From the NCBI GenBank assembly GCA_041161065.1, contig JBEAVE010000002.1:1-64000 (forward strand): a stretch of DNA of 64,000 bases, in the 5' to 3' direction. This document shows positions 8,960-17,594 of this stretch, one piece after another; position 1 is the stretch's first letter; each line of letters starts with the position of its first letter. The notes beneath the pieces were generated by a model that saw only the letters and a program-made list of their open reading frames with translations, was not told the origin of the DNA and made no database searches. Origin of the DNA: DYRG01 sp041161065 (GTDB lineage Bacteria > Pseudomonadota > Gammaproteobacteria > Beggiatoales > Beggiatoaceae). The position numbers and the translations under genes were made by a program.

Positions 8960-10435
8960 ATGAAGCAATCTCTTAATCTGCGCATTTCTCAACAATTAAC
9001 GATGACCCCGCAATTACAGCAGGCAATTCGTTTGTTGCAACTGTCGACGTTGGATTTGCAAACGGAAATCCAGCAAACACTTGATTCTAATATGATGTTA
9101 GAAATCGCTGACGACGATGTCGATGCGCCCGACATGAAAGAAGAATTGGTTTCTGATTTTGAAAACAACACCGTTGAAGATCACGATAATGCAACGTTGC
9201 CAGAAATGAATTTAGATACCCATAATGAAATTCCAGAGGAACTCCCAACGGATTCTAATTGGGAAGATATTTTTGATGGGGTTTCTTCGGGAGGAACAAA
9301 CAGCCAATATAATGGTGAGGACGACCGCGATTTCACCGAAAAAAATAGTGCAGATGAAACCTTATATGATTATTTGAAATGGCAATTAGATTTAACCCCC
9401 TTTTCTGATGTTGATCGAGCGATTGCAATGCTGATTATTGATGCAATTGACGAGAATGGTTATTTACAAACCGATCCGAAAGATATTTATGAAAGTTTGA
9501 AACATTTGGAGATTACCTTAGAAGAAGTGTATGCGGTATTGCATCGAGTACAGTTTTTTGATCCCGCTGGGATAGGTGGAAGAAATCTGCAAGAATGTTT
9601 GATGATTCAATTGAAACAGCTTCCTAAAACGACCCCTTGGCGTGAGGAAGCCTTGAAACTAACTGAGAAATATTTGGAGCTATTAGGAAGCCGCGATTTT
9701 AATCAATTGTTGCGTAAAATGAAACTAGAACGTGATGATTTACAATCGGTTATTAATCTTATCCAAACATTAAATCCGCGTCCCGGAGAAAGCATTGCGT
9801 CTTCAAAAACGGATTATGTTGTTCCCGATGTGTTTGTGCGCAAAGTACATAACAAATGGCAGGCAGAATTGAACCCCGATGTTGCCCCGCGTTTGCGAGT
9901 AAATAGTTATTACGCCGATTGTATTTCAAAAGTGCAATCCAAACGTGATGCTGAACGATTACGTTCACATTTGCAGGAAGCGCGTTGGTTCATTAAAAGT
10001 TTGAAAAGTCGCCATGAAACTTTGCTCAAAGTAACCCGTTGCATTGTTGAGCATCAAAGTGCTTTTTTAGATTACGGCGATGAAGCAATGAAACCTTTAG
10101 TATTGCGCGATATTGCTGATGAACTAGAAATGCACGAATCAACTATTTCTCGGGTAACAACGCAGAAATATATTCATACCCCGCGCGGGATTTTTGAGTT
10201 AAAATATTTCTTTTCTAGTCATGTGAGTACCGAATCGGGCGGCGAATGTTCATCGATTGCGATTAGAGCGTTAATCAAAAAGTTAATTGCCGTAGAAAAC
10301 ACCACCAAACCTTTAAGTGATAACAAAATTGCCCAACTTCTTTCAGAACAAGGTATCAAAGTCGCGCGCCGAACGGTTGCAAAATACCGCGAAGCCATGC
10401 AAATTCCCCCTTCCAATGAACGCAAAGAAATGTAA
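8960..10435 (+). CDS. rpoN: RNA polymerase sigma-54 factor
   Basis: This 491-residue sigma-54 directs RNA polymerase to -24/-12 promoters under bacterial enhancer-binding proteins. Region I is the Gln/Leu-rich N-terminus ('LRISQQLTMTPQLQQAIRLLQL'), followed by an acidic region II at about residues 45-120. The C-terminal DNA-binding part ends with the RpoN box 'ARRTVAKYRE' near residue 475. It lies in its conserved place between lptB and hpf. Confidence 0.95.
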   Translation: MKQSLNLRISQQLTMTPQLQQAIRLLQLSTLDLQTEIQQTLDSNMMLEIADDDVDAPDMKEELVSDFENNTVEDHDNATLPEMNLDTHNEIPEELPTDSNWEDIFDGVSSGGTNSQYNGEDDRDFTEKNSADETLYDYLKWQLDLTPFSDVDRAIAMLIIDAIDENGYLQTDPKDIYESLKHLEITLEEVYAVLHRVQFFDPAGIGGRNLQECLMIQLKQLPKTTPWREEALKLTEKYLELLGSRDFNQLLRKMKLERDDLQSVINLIQTLNPRPGESIASSKTDYVVPDVFVRKVHNKWQAELNPDVAPRLRVNSYYADCISKVQSKRDAERLRSHLQEARWFIKSLKSRHETLLKVTRCIVEHQSAFLDYGDEAMKPLVLRDIADELEMHESTISRVTTQKYIHTPRGIFELKYFFSSHVSTESGGECSSIAIRALIKKLIAVENTTKPLSDNKIAQLLSEQGIKVARRTVAKYREAMQIPPSNERKEM

Positions 10436-10504
10436 TCTTTTTATGACTATTTGTTCTTTTCACAACTCCCCTTTAATGGGAAATAATAACTCAAGGAGTG
10501 CGCT

Positions 10505-10801
10505 ATGCAACTAAGCATTACCGGTCATCATATTGATGTAACCCCTTCTTTACGCGATTATGTATCCTCTAAAATGGATAAATTAGAGCGTCACTTTGAT
10601 CACGTTACGAATATGCACGTTGTGCTGTCGGTAGAAAAACTTGAGCAAAAAGCAGAAGCAACTGTACATGTTGGTAATGGCGGTAATTTGTTTGCAGATG
10701 CAGTTCACGCGGATATGTACGCCGCCATTGATGCTTTGACCGATAAATTAGATCGGCAAATCAAAAAGCATAAAGAAAAGCTCCAAGATCACCACAAATA
10801 A
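10505..10801 (+). CDS. hpf: Ribosome hibernation promoting factor, short form
   Basis: This 98-residue protein of the HPF/RaiA (sigma-54 modulation) family binds the 30S subunit and aids 100S ribosome-dimer formation in slow growth. 'MQLSITGHHIDVTPSLRDYV' and 'KLERHFDHVTNMHVVLSVEK' are characteristic. It has the short form's length with no long-form C-terminal extension. A GGAG ribosome site precedes ATG 10505. A Rho-independent terminator lies just downstream, separating it from hprK. Confidence 0.92.
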   Translation: MQLSITGHHIDVTPSLRDYVSSKMDKLERHFDHVTNMHVVLSVEKLEQKAEATVHVGNGGNLFADAVHADMYAAIDALTDKLDRQIKKHKEKLQDHHK

Positions 10802-10815
10802 GAGCTTTTATCGCG

Positions 10816-10842
10816 CGCCGTTTTCTACAAAGAACGGCGTTT
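10816..10842 (+). terminator. Rho-independent terminator
   Basis: CGCCGTT (10816-10822) pairs with AACGGCG (10833-10839), followed by TTT. It lies 15 nt after the hpf stop and closes the kdsC-to-hpf transcript. Confidence 0.75.
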
Positions 10843-10899
10843 AATCAAATCAGAGCATTTCTTTCCCAATTAACTTCAAAAATGGCTTTCTCGGATTAA

Positions 10900-11868
10900 A
10901 TGAATATGCTAACGTTACCTTTACATACGCTCGTCGAACATCATGCGTCGCCAATTAGTTTGTCGTGGGTTTGTGGTGAAACCTTTACCGACCGCGTGAT
11001 TCGTTTGGTCGCCGATAATGCCGCCGCGCTATGTCATACCGTTGGTTATTTGAGTTTAATTCACCCCCCACAAATCCAAATTATTGGGCGTTATGAAGTC
11101 GCTTATTTGAACAGTTTAACGCCGCAAGTCTATTTAAGTAATTTAGAACAACTTTTTAATATCAAACATATTGCTTGCATTATTTTTGCGGATAACTGCG
11201 ATGAAATGGAAGGTATGCGCGAACTCGCTGAATCTTTTCAAGTTCCTATCTTATCTAGTGTTCACCCCGCTCAAAAAGTCATGAATCATTTGCACGTCGT
11301 ATTGCAACGTTTGTCCTTAACACCTTTGACATTACACGGCGTATTTATGGACGTGTTAGGTATGGGGGTTTTAATTCGAGGAGATAGCGGGATTGGAAAA
11401 AGCGAATTAGCCTTAGAACTCATTAGTCGTGGACACCGTTTGGTCGCCGATGATGCGCCCGAATTTCGCCGTATTGCACCCACCATTATTGAAGGCACTT
11501 GTCCTTTGGATATGACCCCCTTTCTGGAAGTGAGAGGATTGGGTATTTTGAATGTGCAACGGTTGTTTGGTGATAGCGCGGTTAAAAAAAGCAAATATTT
11601 ACGTTTAATTATTAATTTACATCCTACCCATAGCAGCCGTTTGAAAGATTTAGATCGTTTGAATGGTGATTACTCGCAATGCAATGTGTTAGGCGTTGAT
11701 ATTCCAGAAATCACATTACCCGTTGCGCCCGGGCGTAATTTAGCGGTGTTAATGGAATGCGCGGTTCGTCATCACAGTTTGAAACAACAAGGCTATGATG
11801 CGGTCGAGGATTTTTCGGTGCGCCAAGCTCAAGCTATTTTTATAGAAACACTTGAAGAACTTGAGTAA
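10900..11868 (+). CDS. hprK: HPr kinase/phosphorylase
   Basis: This 322-residue bifunctional enzyme phosphorylates or dephosphorylates the PTS protein HPr on a regulatory serine. The Walker A loop 'GDSGIGKS' lies near residue 160, preceded by the family's 'HGVFMDVLGMGVLIRG'. The HprK signature 'LEVRGLGILNVQRLFG' lies near residues 208-223. In many proteobacteria the order is hpf-ptsN-hprK; here hprK follows hpf directly without ptsN or rapZ. It presumably regulates a reduced nitrogen-type PTS encoded elsewhere. Confidence 0.93.
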   Translation: MNMLTLPLHTLVEHHASPISLSWVCGETFTDRVIRLVADNAAALCHTVGYLSLIHPPQIQIIGRYEVAYLNSLTPQVYLSNLEQLFNIKHIACIIFADNCDEMEGMRELAESFQVPILSSVHPAQKVMNHLHVVLQRLSLTPLTLHGVFMDVLGMGVLIRGDSGIGKSELALELISRGHRLVADDAPEFRRIAPTIIEGTCPLDMTPFLEVRGLGILNVQRLFGDSAVKKSKYLRLIINLHPTHSSRLKDLDRLNGDYSQCNVLGVDIPEITLPVAPGRNLAVLMECAVRHHSLKQQGYDAVEDFSVRQAQAIFIETLEELE

Positions 11869-11955
11869 AATAACATGCTCTTTCCTCTATTTAAAATAGA
11901 ACAAATAGTTAATGATAATTTCTTTCCTGAGAGTTAAATTTTTTTGGAGAATAAT

Positions 11956-12834
11956 ATGTTTCAAGGCAGTATCCCCGCGTTGGTCACGCCGATGCACCCC
12001 GATGGGAGTTTAGATGAGTCTGCGTTACGGCAACTGGTTGATTTTCATATCGAACAACAAACCGATGCGTTAGTGGTGGTTGGCACGACGGGCGAGTCGG
12101 CAACTTTAGATGAACAAGAACATTGCAAAGTGATTCGGATTTCGGTCGATCGGGCGGCGGGGCGCATTCCGATCATCGCGGGAACGGGCGCAAATTCCAC
12201 TTCTGAAGCCATCGAATTGTCGCAATGTGCCAAAAACGCCGGCGCAAAAGCCAGCTTGTCCGTCACGCCTTATTACAATAAACCCACCCAAGAAGGGTTA
12301 TATCAACATTTCAAAACCATTGCGGAAGCGGTTGATTTACCGATTATTTTATACAATGTGCCCGGACGAACAGGCTGCGATTTACAGCCCGCGACCGTCG
12401 AACAACTCTCAAAAATCCCCAACATCATCGGCTTAAAAGACGCGACCGGCGATTTAGGCAGAGTCCGCGATCATCGCCGTCGGTGCGGAGAAAAGTTCCT
12501 ATTATTCAGCGGCAACGATGATACTGGCTTAGATTTCATACTCTTAGGCGGACAAGGCATCATCTCCGTCACCGCCAACGTTGCCCCAAAAGCCATGCAC
12601 AATATGGTGACTTTAGCATTGAATGGACAGCGCGCAGAAGCAGAATCGATTGATAACACCTTGATTGGATTACACAAACATCTTTTTGTCGAGCCAAATC
12701 CAATTCCGGTGAAATGGGCGGTGCAGCGGCTGGGTTTAATCAAAGCGGGGATTCGATTGCCGCTCGTGCCATTAGATGTCGCGCATCAAACCACGGTCGA
12801 ACAAGCAATGCGCAGCGCGGGAGTGATTGAATGA
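11956..12834 (+). CDS. dapA: 4-hydroxy-tetrahydrodipicolinate synthase DapA
   Basis: This 292-residue class I aldolase condenses pyruvate with aspartate semialdehyde, the first committed step to diaminopimelate and lysine. Counting from ATG 11956, the active residues match E. coli DapA: Thr44-Thr45 in 'GTTGES', Tyr133 in 'LYNVPGRTG' and the Schiff-base Lys161 in 'IIGLKDATG'. An upstream TTG at 11944 is in frame, but GGAGA at 11946-11950 is a good ribosome site for ATG 11956. It overlaps bamC by 4 bp, a pairing also seen in E. coli. Confidence 0.96.
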   Translation: MFQGSIPALVTPMHPDGSLDESALRQLVDFHIEQQTDALVVVGTTGESATLDEQEHCKVIRISVDRAAGRIPIIAGTGANSTSEAIELSQCAKNAGAKASLSVTPYYNKPTQEGLYQHFKTIAEAVDLPIILYNVPGRTGCDLQPATVEQLSKIPNIIGLKDATGDLGRVRDHRRRCGEKFLLFSGNDDTGLDFILLGGQGIISVTANVAPKAMHNMVTLALNGQRAEAESIDNTLIGLHKHLFVEPNPIPVKWAVQRLGLIKAGIRLPLVPLDVAHQTTVEQAMRSAGVIE

Positions 12835-13892
12835 AAAGGCTTTTTGTGCTTATTGTGATTGGAAGCGCGGCGGGTTGCAGTTTTTTGGATCAGCACGATC
12901 GACGCGTCGAATACAAAAATGCCAAACCCGCGTCGTCGTTGGAATTGCCCCCTGATTTGGCGGCGACGCTCGACGATGAATTAAAAATCCCTGCAAATAA
13001 AACCACTTACGCGGCTTATTCTCATCAAGATACCGCCCCCGCGCCTCAAAAAACAGCTCAAGTGGTCGCGCCAAAACCTTCTCATATCAGCGTGTTGCGT
13101 GATGGAAATCAACGGTGGCTGCAAATTTCAGGACAATCCCCCGATCAACTTTGGCAAAAAGTCCGCAATTTTTGGGTCGATAGCGGCTTCGCGTTGAAAA
13201 AAGATGAGGAAAAAACGGGCATTTTAGAAACCGAATGGAATGAAAATCGCGGCGATATTCCTCAAGATGTGGTGAGAAGAACGTTGGGCAAAGTCCTTGA
13301 TTTTCTTTGGCAAGGTTCGACGCGTGACAAGTTTCGCACTCGTTTAGAACGGGTTGAACAAGGGACGGAAATCTTTTTAACGCATCGCGGGGCAGAAGAA
13401 GTCAGCCAAGGCGATAGTTTTGTGTGGCAAGCGCGCGCCTCCGATCCCGAACTCGAAGCCGAAATGTTGCAACGTTTGATGATTTATTTGGGAGAAACTC
13501 CCGAACAAGCGAAAACTCAATTAACTGCTGTTTCTTCTCAACAACCGCGCGCAGGTTTAAATGACGGTCTTTTGCTCATTAATGAAGAATTTGCTCTCGC
13601 GTGGCGCAGCGTGGGATTAGCTATCGACAAATCAGGCATTAATATCGATGATCGTAATCGGACAACCGGTTTATATTATGTGAAATATGTGCCGTCTGAT
13701 CTTAAACATGAAAAGAAAGGTTGGTTAGAATCTTTGTGGGGAAATCGTGAGGAAGTTCCTCCCCAAGACTTACAAATTCGGATTACGGAATTAGCCCCCA
13801 CGCAATGCCAAGTTGAAATCCTCGACAAAAATGGCAAACCCAGCAATTTATCCTCACAAATTAACCAGCAGTTGCTTAAACAGTTGAAATAA
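12831..13892 (+). CDS. bamC: Outer-membrane assembly lipoprotein BamC
   Basis: This 353-residue lipoprotein of the BAM complex helps insert beta-barrel proteins into the outer membrane. A lipobox 'GSAAGC' places the acylated cysteine at residue 16. The unstructured 'KPASSLELPPDLAATLDD' stretch that lies along BamD follows, then two helix-grip domains (about 85-210 and 220-350). It overlaps dapA by 4 bp, the conserved dapA-bamC (nlpB) order. A strong terminator follows. Confidence 0.93.
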   Translation: MKRLFVLIVIGSAAGCSFLDQHDRRVEYKNAKPASSLELPPDLAATLDDELKIPANKTTYAAYSHQDTAPAPQKTAQVVAPKPSHISVLRDGNQRWLQISGQSPDQLWQKVRNFWVDSGFALKKDEEKTGILETEWNENRGDIPQDVVRRTLGKVLDFLWQGSTRDKFRTRLERVEQGTEIFLTHRGAEEVSQGDSFVWQARASDPELEAEMLQRLMIYLGETPEQAKTQLTAVSSQQPRAGLNDGLLLINEEFALAWRSVGLAIDKSGINIDDRNRTTGLYYVKYVPSDLKHEKKGWLESLWGNREEVPPQDLQIRITELAPTQCQVEILDKNGKPSNLSSQINQQLLKQLK

Positions 13893-13908
13893 CTTTTCTT
13901 GATCCTTG

Positions 13909-13935
13909 AAAAGCACGTCGCTCGTGCTTTTTTTT
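13909..13935 (+). terminator. Rho-independent terminator
   Basis: AAGCACG (13911-13917) pairs with CGTGCTT (13923-13929) around TCGCT, followed by a run of T. It ends the dapA-bamC transcript. Confidence 0.9.
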
Positions 13936-14025
13936 ATGCGCGATAAAAAGAATTTAATGCAATGTTGCGGAAGAATCACATAAAATAAGTATTTTTTAAT
14001 GTTCTAAAAAAGGAGAACAACCACC

Positions 14026-15207
14026 ATGTCCGTGATAAAAATGGCTGATTTAGATTTAAAAGGCAAAAAAGTTTTAGTGCGCGCTGACTTAAACGTGCCG
14101 GTCAAAAATGGTAAAGTAACCAGTGACATACGCATTCGTGAATCCTTGCCAACTGTTGAATTAGCCCTCAAAAAAGGCGCGAAAGTCGTGATGTTAATGT
14201 CGCATTTGGGTCGTCCCGAAGAAGGCGTGTACAGCGACGAAGCCTCGTTAAAACCCGTTGCAGATCATATCAGTAGCTTAATGAGTCGCCCTGTTCGATT
14301 GGTTAAAGATTGGGTCGACGGCTTTGAAACCACCGACGGCGAAGTCGTGTTGTGCGAAAACGTCCGCTTCAACAAAGGTGAAAAGAAAAACCACGACGAT
14401 CTTTCCCAAAAAATGGCGAAATTATGCGATGTTTTCGTGATGGACGCTTTCGGCACAGCCCACCGCGCCCAAGCCTCCACGCACGGTGTCGCCAAATTTG
14501 CCCCCGTTGCGTGCGCCGGTTTGTTGTTAGCCGCTGAACTCGACGCGCTCGGCAAAGCCCTTCACAATCCCAAACGCCCAATGGTCGCAATTGTAGGCGG
14601 ATCAAAGGTTTCCACCAAATTAACCGTGTTAGATTCACTCTCCAAAATCGTCGACCAATTAATCGTCGGCGGCGGGATTGCCAATACTTTTATTGCAGCG
14701 GCGGGTCATAATATCGGTAAGTCATTGTGTGAAAACGATTTAATCCCCGAAGCCAAACGTTTAATTGAAGCCGCCAAAGCCAACGGCGGAGAAATCCCCA
14801 TTCCAACCGACGTGGTGGTAGGAAAAGAATTTAAAGAAACCGCCGAAGCCACTTTAAAGAAAGTAGAGGAAGTTTCAGAAGACGATATGATTTTTGATGT
14901 AGGTCCAGAAACCTCGAAAGCCTTTGAAGAAATCTTAAAGAAAGCGGGCACAATTGTGTGGAATGGACCCGTGGGTGTGTTTGAATTTGATCAATTTGGC
15001 GCGGGAACAAAAGCTCTTTCTTTAGCAATCGCAGAAAGCGCGGGTTTCTCTATTGCAGGCGGTGGAGATACTTTAGCGGCGGTTGATAAATATGGCATTA
15101 AAGAAAAGGTATCGTATATTTCTACAGGTGGCGGTGCATTTTTAGAGTTTTTAGAAGGAAAGAAACTCCCCGCCGTAGAAATCCTCGAACAACGCGCCCA
15201 AAGCTAA
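14026..15207 (+). CDS. pgk: Phosphoglycerate kinase
   Basis: This 393-residue glycolytic enzyme transfers phosphate between 1,3-bisphosphoglycerate and ADP. Family marks include 'VLVRADLNVPV' near residue 20, 'VVMLMSHLGRP', 'RFNKGEKKN', 'VAIVGGSKVSTK' and the C-terminal 'GGGDTLAAVDKYG'. An AAAAAGGAGAAC ribosome site precedes ATG 14026. It is flanked by terminators, so it appears to be a single-gene transcript. The usual gap or pyk neighbours are not present. Confidence 0.97.
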   Translation: MSVIKMADLDLKGKKVLVRADLNVPVKNGKVTSDIRIRESLPTVELALKKGAKVVMLMSHLGRPEEGVYSDEASLKPVADHISSLMSRPVRLVKDWVDGFETTDGEVVLCENVRFNKGEKKNHDDLSQKMAKLCDVFVMDAFGTAHRAQASTHGVAKFAPVACAGLLLAAELDALGKALHNPKRPMVAIVGGSKVSTKLTVLDSLSKIVDQLIVGGGIANTFIAAAGHNIGKSLCENDLIPEAKRLIEAAKANGGEIPIPTDVVVGKEFKETAEATLKKVEEVSEDDMIFDVGPETSKAFEEILKKAGTIVWNGPVGVFEFDQFGAGTKALSLAIAESAGFSIAGGGDTLAAVDKYGIKEKVSYISTGGGAFLEFLEGKKLPAVEILEQRAQS

Positions 15208-15224
15208 TTTGTTTATTTCTCCAG

Positions 15225-15257
15225 AAACACTCTCGCCCATTTCACGAGGGTGTTTTT
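15225..15257 (+). terminator. Rho-independent terminator
   Basis: AAACACTCTCG (15225-15235) pairs with CGAGGGTGTTT (15245-15255), followed by more T residues, 17 nt after the pgk stop. Confidence 0.9.
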
Positions 15258-15280
15258 TTATGGTTGAAAAGTAAATTTAG

Positions 15281-15428
15281 TTGGCTTTTTTGAATAAGTA
15301 TATTAGTATATGGTTAATTTACAAAACCGAAAGGACTGCGGTTTCATGATGTCATCGAATAATCAAGAAAGAATTGAAGTAAAAACAACGACTTGCTATA
15401 TGTGTGCGTGCCGTTGCGGGATTCGCGT
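15281..15428 (+). repeat. Copy 1 of a 148-bp direct repeat (soeA promoter and 5' end)
   Basis: This segment matches 17595-17743, with about 17 differences in the 119 nt from 15310 on. It includes a TTGGCT...TAGTAT promoter-like stretch, the ATG and the first cysteine motif of soeA. The two copies bracket the restriction-modification genes. The match stops abruptly at 15428/15429, where copy 1 leaves the soeA sequence. Confidence 0.9.
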
Positions 15429-15465
15429 GTTTTACTGGAAGAAACAACCTTTAAGGTTTCTCTGA
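15349..15465 (+). pseudogene. Truncated soeA 5' remnant
   Basis: The frame encodes MSSNNQERIEVKTTTCYM and the four-cysteine region up to 'GIRV', identical to the intact SoeA except near the extreme N-terminus. It then runs into unrelated sequence (FYWKKQPLRFL) and stops at 15463-15465. Most of soeA is therefore missing. In the shared part after codon 5 the base changes from the intact copy are all synonymous, so the copies diverged while under protein-level selection. This suggests the remnant came from a related functional allele and is not simply a decaying local duplicate. Confidence 0.8.
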
Positions 15466-15552
15466 TGCCCAGTTATTTGCTTTCTTTAGGTAATGAATGT
15501 TAGATTTAAATCTTAAAGAGAGATTAGTTTAATTATTTTTTATAGGTAAAAC

Positions 15553-16824
15553 ATGTTAGAACAAATTAGAACAGATAATTCTTGGGCTTTTACTGAATGC
15601 TCGTTAAAAGAAACTTCTTATCTTACGCATAATTATTACACCTACCCTGCAAAATTCATCCCTCAATTAGCAAAACGACTTATTGTTGAACATAGCCAAC
15701 GAGGAGATGTTGTAGTAGATAGTTTTATGGGAAGCGGCACAACGATAGTTGAAAGCCTAGTTGAAGGTAGAAAAGCAATTGGAGTTGATGTCAATGAAAT
15801 TGCAATCTTAGTTTCAAAAGTTAAAACGACACCTATTGAACCAATACTATTAGTAAAAACCTTTTTGGAACTAAAAAATACCTATCTAAGTAGTAAAGAA
15901 ACTTCCTGCGTAGAAAGCCTACCTATTCTTCATGAAAAAATTGATTACTGGTATAAAGAACCTCAAAAGAAGGACTTGGCAATTTTGTTAAATAGTATTT
16001 TAGAAATCTCTGATACAAACATTAAAAACTTCTTTTTAGTTTCTTTTGCACAAATTTTAAAAACTTGCTCAATTTGGCTACAAAAAAGTGTAAAGCCAAC
16101 CCGCGATTTAAATAAAAAAGACGCTGACGTTTTTATTTCTTTCAATAAACAAGCCACAAAAATGATTAAAAAAGCTGACGAATTCTATAGGAACTTATCC
16201 TCTGATACCATTTTGAAAATAGAAGAACAAAGGATTATTGCATGCCAAGATGCACGTCATATTCCTTGCGAAAATAATAAAGCAACTTTAATTGTTACCA
16301 GTCCGCCGTATGTAACAAGTTATGAGTATGCAGATTTGCACCAACTTCCTTTGTATTGGCTTGGACATTTGAAAGAACTTTCTCTATTTCGTAAAAAATT
16401 TATTGGATCATCTTTTTCACAAAGAACAAGTGCAAAAATTTATAGTGAAACTGCTGAGAAAATTGTGCGTAACTTAAATAATAAAAAGAAGCAGGAAGTC
16501 ACTAATTATTTTGCAGATATGTATGAGGTTTTTGAAGAAATGTATCGTATTTTAAAACCTCAAGGAAAGGCTTGTATCGTGATAGGAAATACGCAGTTCA
16601 GAGGCGTTGAAATTAAAAATGCCGAGGTTTTCGTTGAACAAATGCAGCATCTTGGTTTTCAAGTATTTGATATAATTAAGCGCGAAATCCCCTCAAAAAT
16701 GCTTCCCTCAACGCGCGACGATAAAACTGGACGTTTTACAAAAATAACTAATAATAATCTAACATTAGCTTACCCAACCGAGTATATTTTAATTATGCAA
16801 AAGGGAGCAAAAAATGACTATTGA
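15553..16824 (+). CDS. Type II DNA methyltransferase (N4-cytosine/N6-adenine class)
   Basis: This 423-residue protein is predicted to methylate an exocyclic amino group in a specific DNA site and protect the host from the adjacent nuclease. A motif X-like 'YYTYPAKFIPQLAKRLI' (near residue 28) is followed by AdoMet-binding motif I 'DSFMGSGTT' at 56-64. The catalytic motif IV 'TSPPY' is at 249-253; the SPPY form favours N4-cytosine. Motif I precedes motif IV, although the motif I wording is that of the beta class, where it usually comes later, so the order looks permuted. It overlaps the endonuclease gene by 11 bp. Codon use is more A+T-rich than pgk, consistent with transfer. Confidence 0.85.
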   Translation: MLEQIRTDNSWAFTECSLKETSYLTHNYYTYPAKFIPQLAKRLIVEHSQRGDVVVDSFMGSGTTIVESLVEGRKAIGVDVNEIAILVSKVKTTPIEPILLVKTFLELKNTYLSSKETSCVESLPILHEKIDYWYKEPQKKDLAILLNSILEISDTNIKNFFLVSFAQILKTCSIWLQKSVKPTRDLNKKDADVFISFNKQATKMIKKADEFYRNLSSDTILKIEEQRIIACQDARHIPCENNKATLIVTSPPYVTSYEYADLHQLPLYWLGHLKELSLFRKKFIGSSFSQRTSAKIYSETAEKIVRNLNNKKKQEVTNYFADMYEVFEEMYRILKPQGKACIVIGNTQFRGVEIKNAEVFVEQMQHLGFQVFDIIKREIPSKMLPSTRDDKTGRFTKITNNNLTLAYPTEYILIMQKGAKNDY

Positions 16825-17497
16825 TGATTTAGTCAAGATGTATGAAGATAAAAGGAAACAATACGGTGAAAATGCTTATAAATACATTTCTAGTTTACTT
16901 TATGAAGCTAAAGAACAACATAGAAAAGATTTTGTCAAAGAGGGTAAGAAATCTGACCATGAACAGTCTTGGCGGGCTTTCAAAGGTAAAAATTTGGAAA
17001 AGCTCATTGAATACATAATAAAAAGTAATATTGAAAGTTTAGGTTTAAAGATAATAAATGGTAATATTTTAGAAAGAACTGAAGGTAAGAACTTGCCCAA
17101 TGAACTTAATAAGGTCAAGCGTAATTTATTAGTGGATTTTGGAGAATATGGAAGCCACTTGCCTGATGTTGATCTCGTTATTTATGAACCCAATTCTTTT
17201 AAAATTATTGGTGTATTATCGAGCAAAGTGACTTTGAGAGAAAGGGTTGCACAAACAGGTTATTGGAAACTAAAGTTAGCAATGGATTCTATTACGCAAC
17301 ACATTAAAGTTTATTTTATTACACTTGATGAAGATGGGACACTAACTTCTAAAAAACCTGCTAAAAAAGGTAGAGCAATTGTTGAAATAGATACTGATGG
17401 TTGTTATGTTTTAAGTGAAACAACTATTGAAGAAAGCAAAAAAATTAAAACCTTTGAACATTTCATTTCTGACTTAAAAAAATTAGTAGTGATGTAA
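16814..17497 (+). CDS. Type II restriction endonuclease, BsaWI-like (PD-(D/E)xK)
   Basis: This 227-residue protein is encoded immediately after, and overlapping, the methyltransferase. A plausible catalytic core is Pro117-Asp118 ('LPDVDLVIYE') with Ser136-Ser137-Lys138 and Arg142-Glu143-Arg144 ('VLSSKVTLRERVAQTGYWK'). An SxK motif followed by an Arg-Glu/Asp pair is characteristic of enzymes of the NgoMIV/Cfr10I/BsaWI type, which read CCGG-centred sites. I recall a resemblance to the BsaWI family (WCCGGW), but specificity is inference. An N-terminal helical region fills residues 1-100. No controller protein gene is seen. Confidence 0.72.
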   Translation: MTIDDLVKMYEDKRKQYGENAYKYISSLLYEAKEQHRKDFVKEGKKSDHEQSWRAFKGKNLEKLIEYIIKSNIESLGLKIINGNILERTEGKNLPNELNKVKRNLLVDFGEYGSHLPDVDLVIYEPNSFKIIGVLSSKVTLRERVAQTGYWKLKLAMDSITQHIKVYFITLDEDGTLTSKKPAKKGRAIVEIDTDGCYVLSETTIEESKKIKTFEHFISDLKKLVVM

Positions 17498-17594
17498 TGA
17501 GTAATGGGTTTTATGTTTTAATTTTTACTTATCCCTAATAGTACTAGCGTTTTTATTGATGTAGCAGTTTTATTAAAAGCAGGTTAGAATTTCT

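Larger units (their letters stand above)
15429..17594 (+). mobile_element. Restriction-modification island between soeA repeats
   Basis: The segment contains a DNA methyltransferase gene and a type II endonuclease-like gene in one operon. It is flanked by direct copies of about 148 bp of the soeA start. No transposase or integrase is present. Insertion with long target-site repeats is a documented mode for type II R-M units, but the divergence of the two copies also allows a recombination event that brought donor flanking DNA. Confidence 0.7.

Noticed and set aside
17498..17594. Transposon end or inverted repeat at the R-M island border
   Set aside because: No terminal inverted repeats, transposase or integrase could be seen; only the long direct repeats mark the borders.
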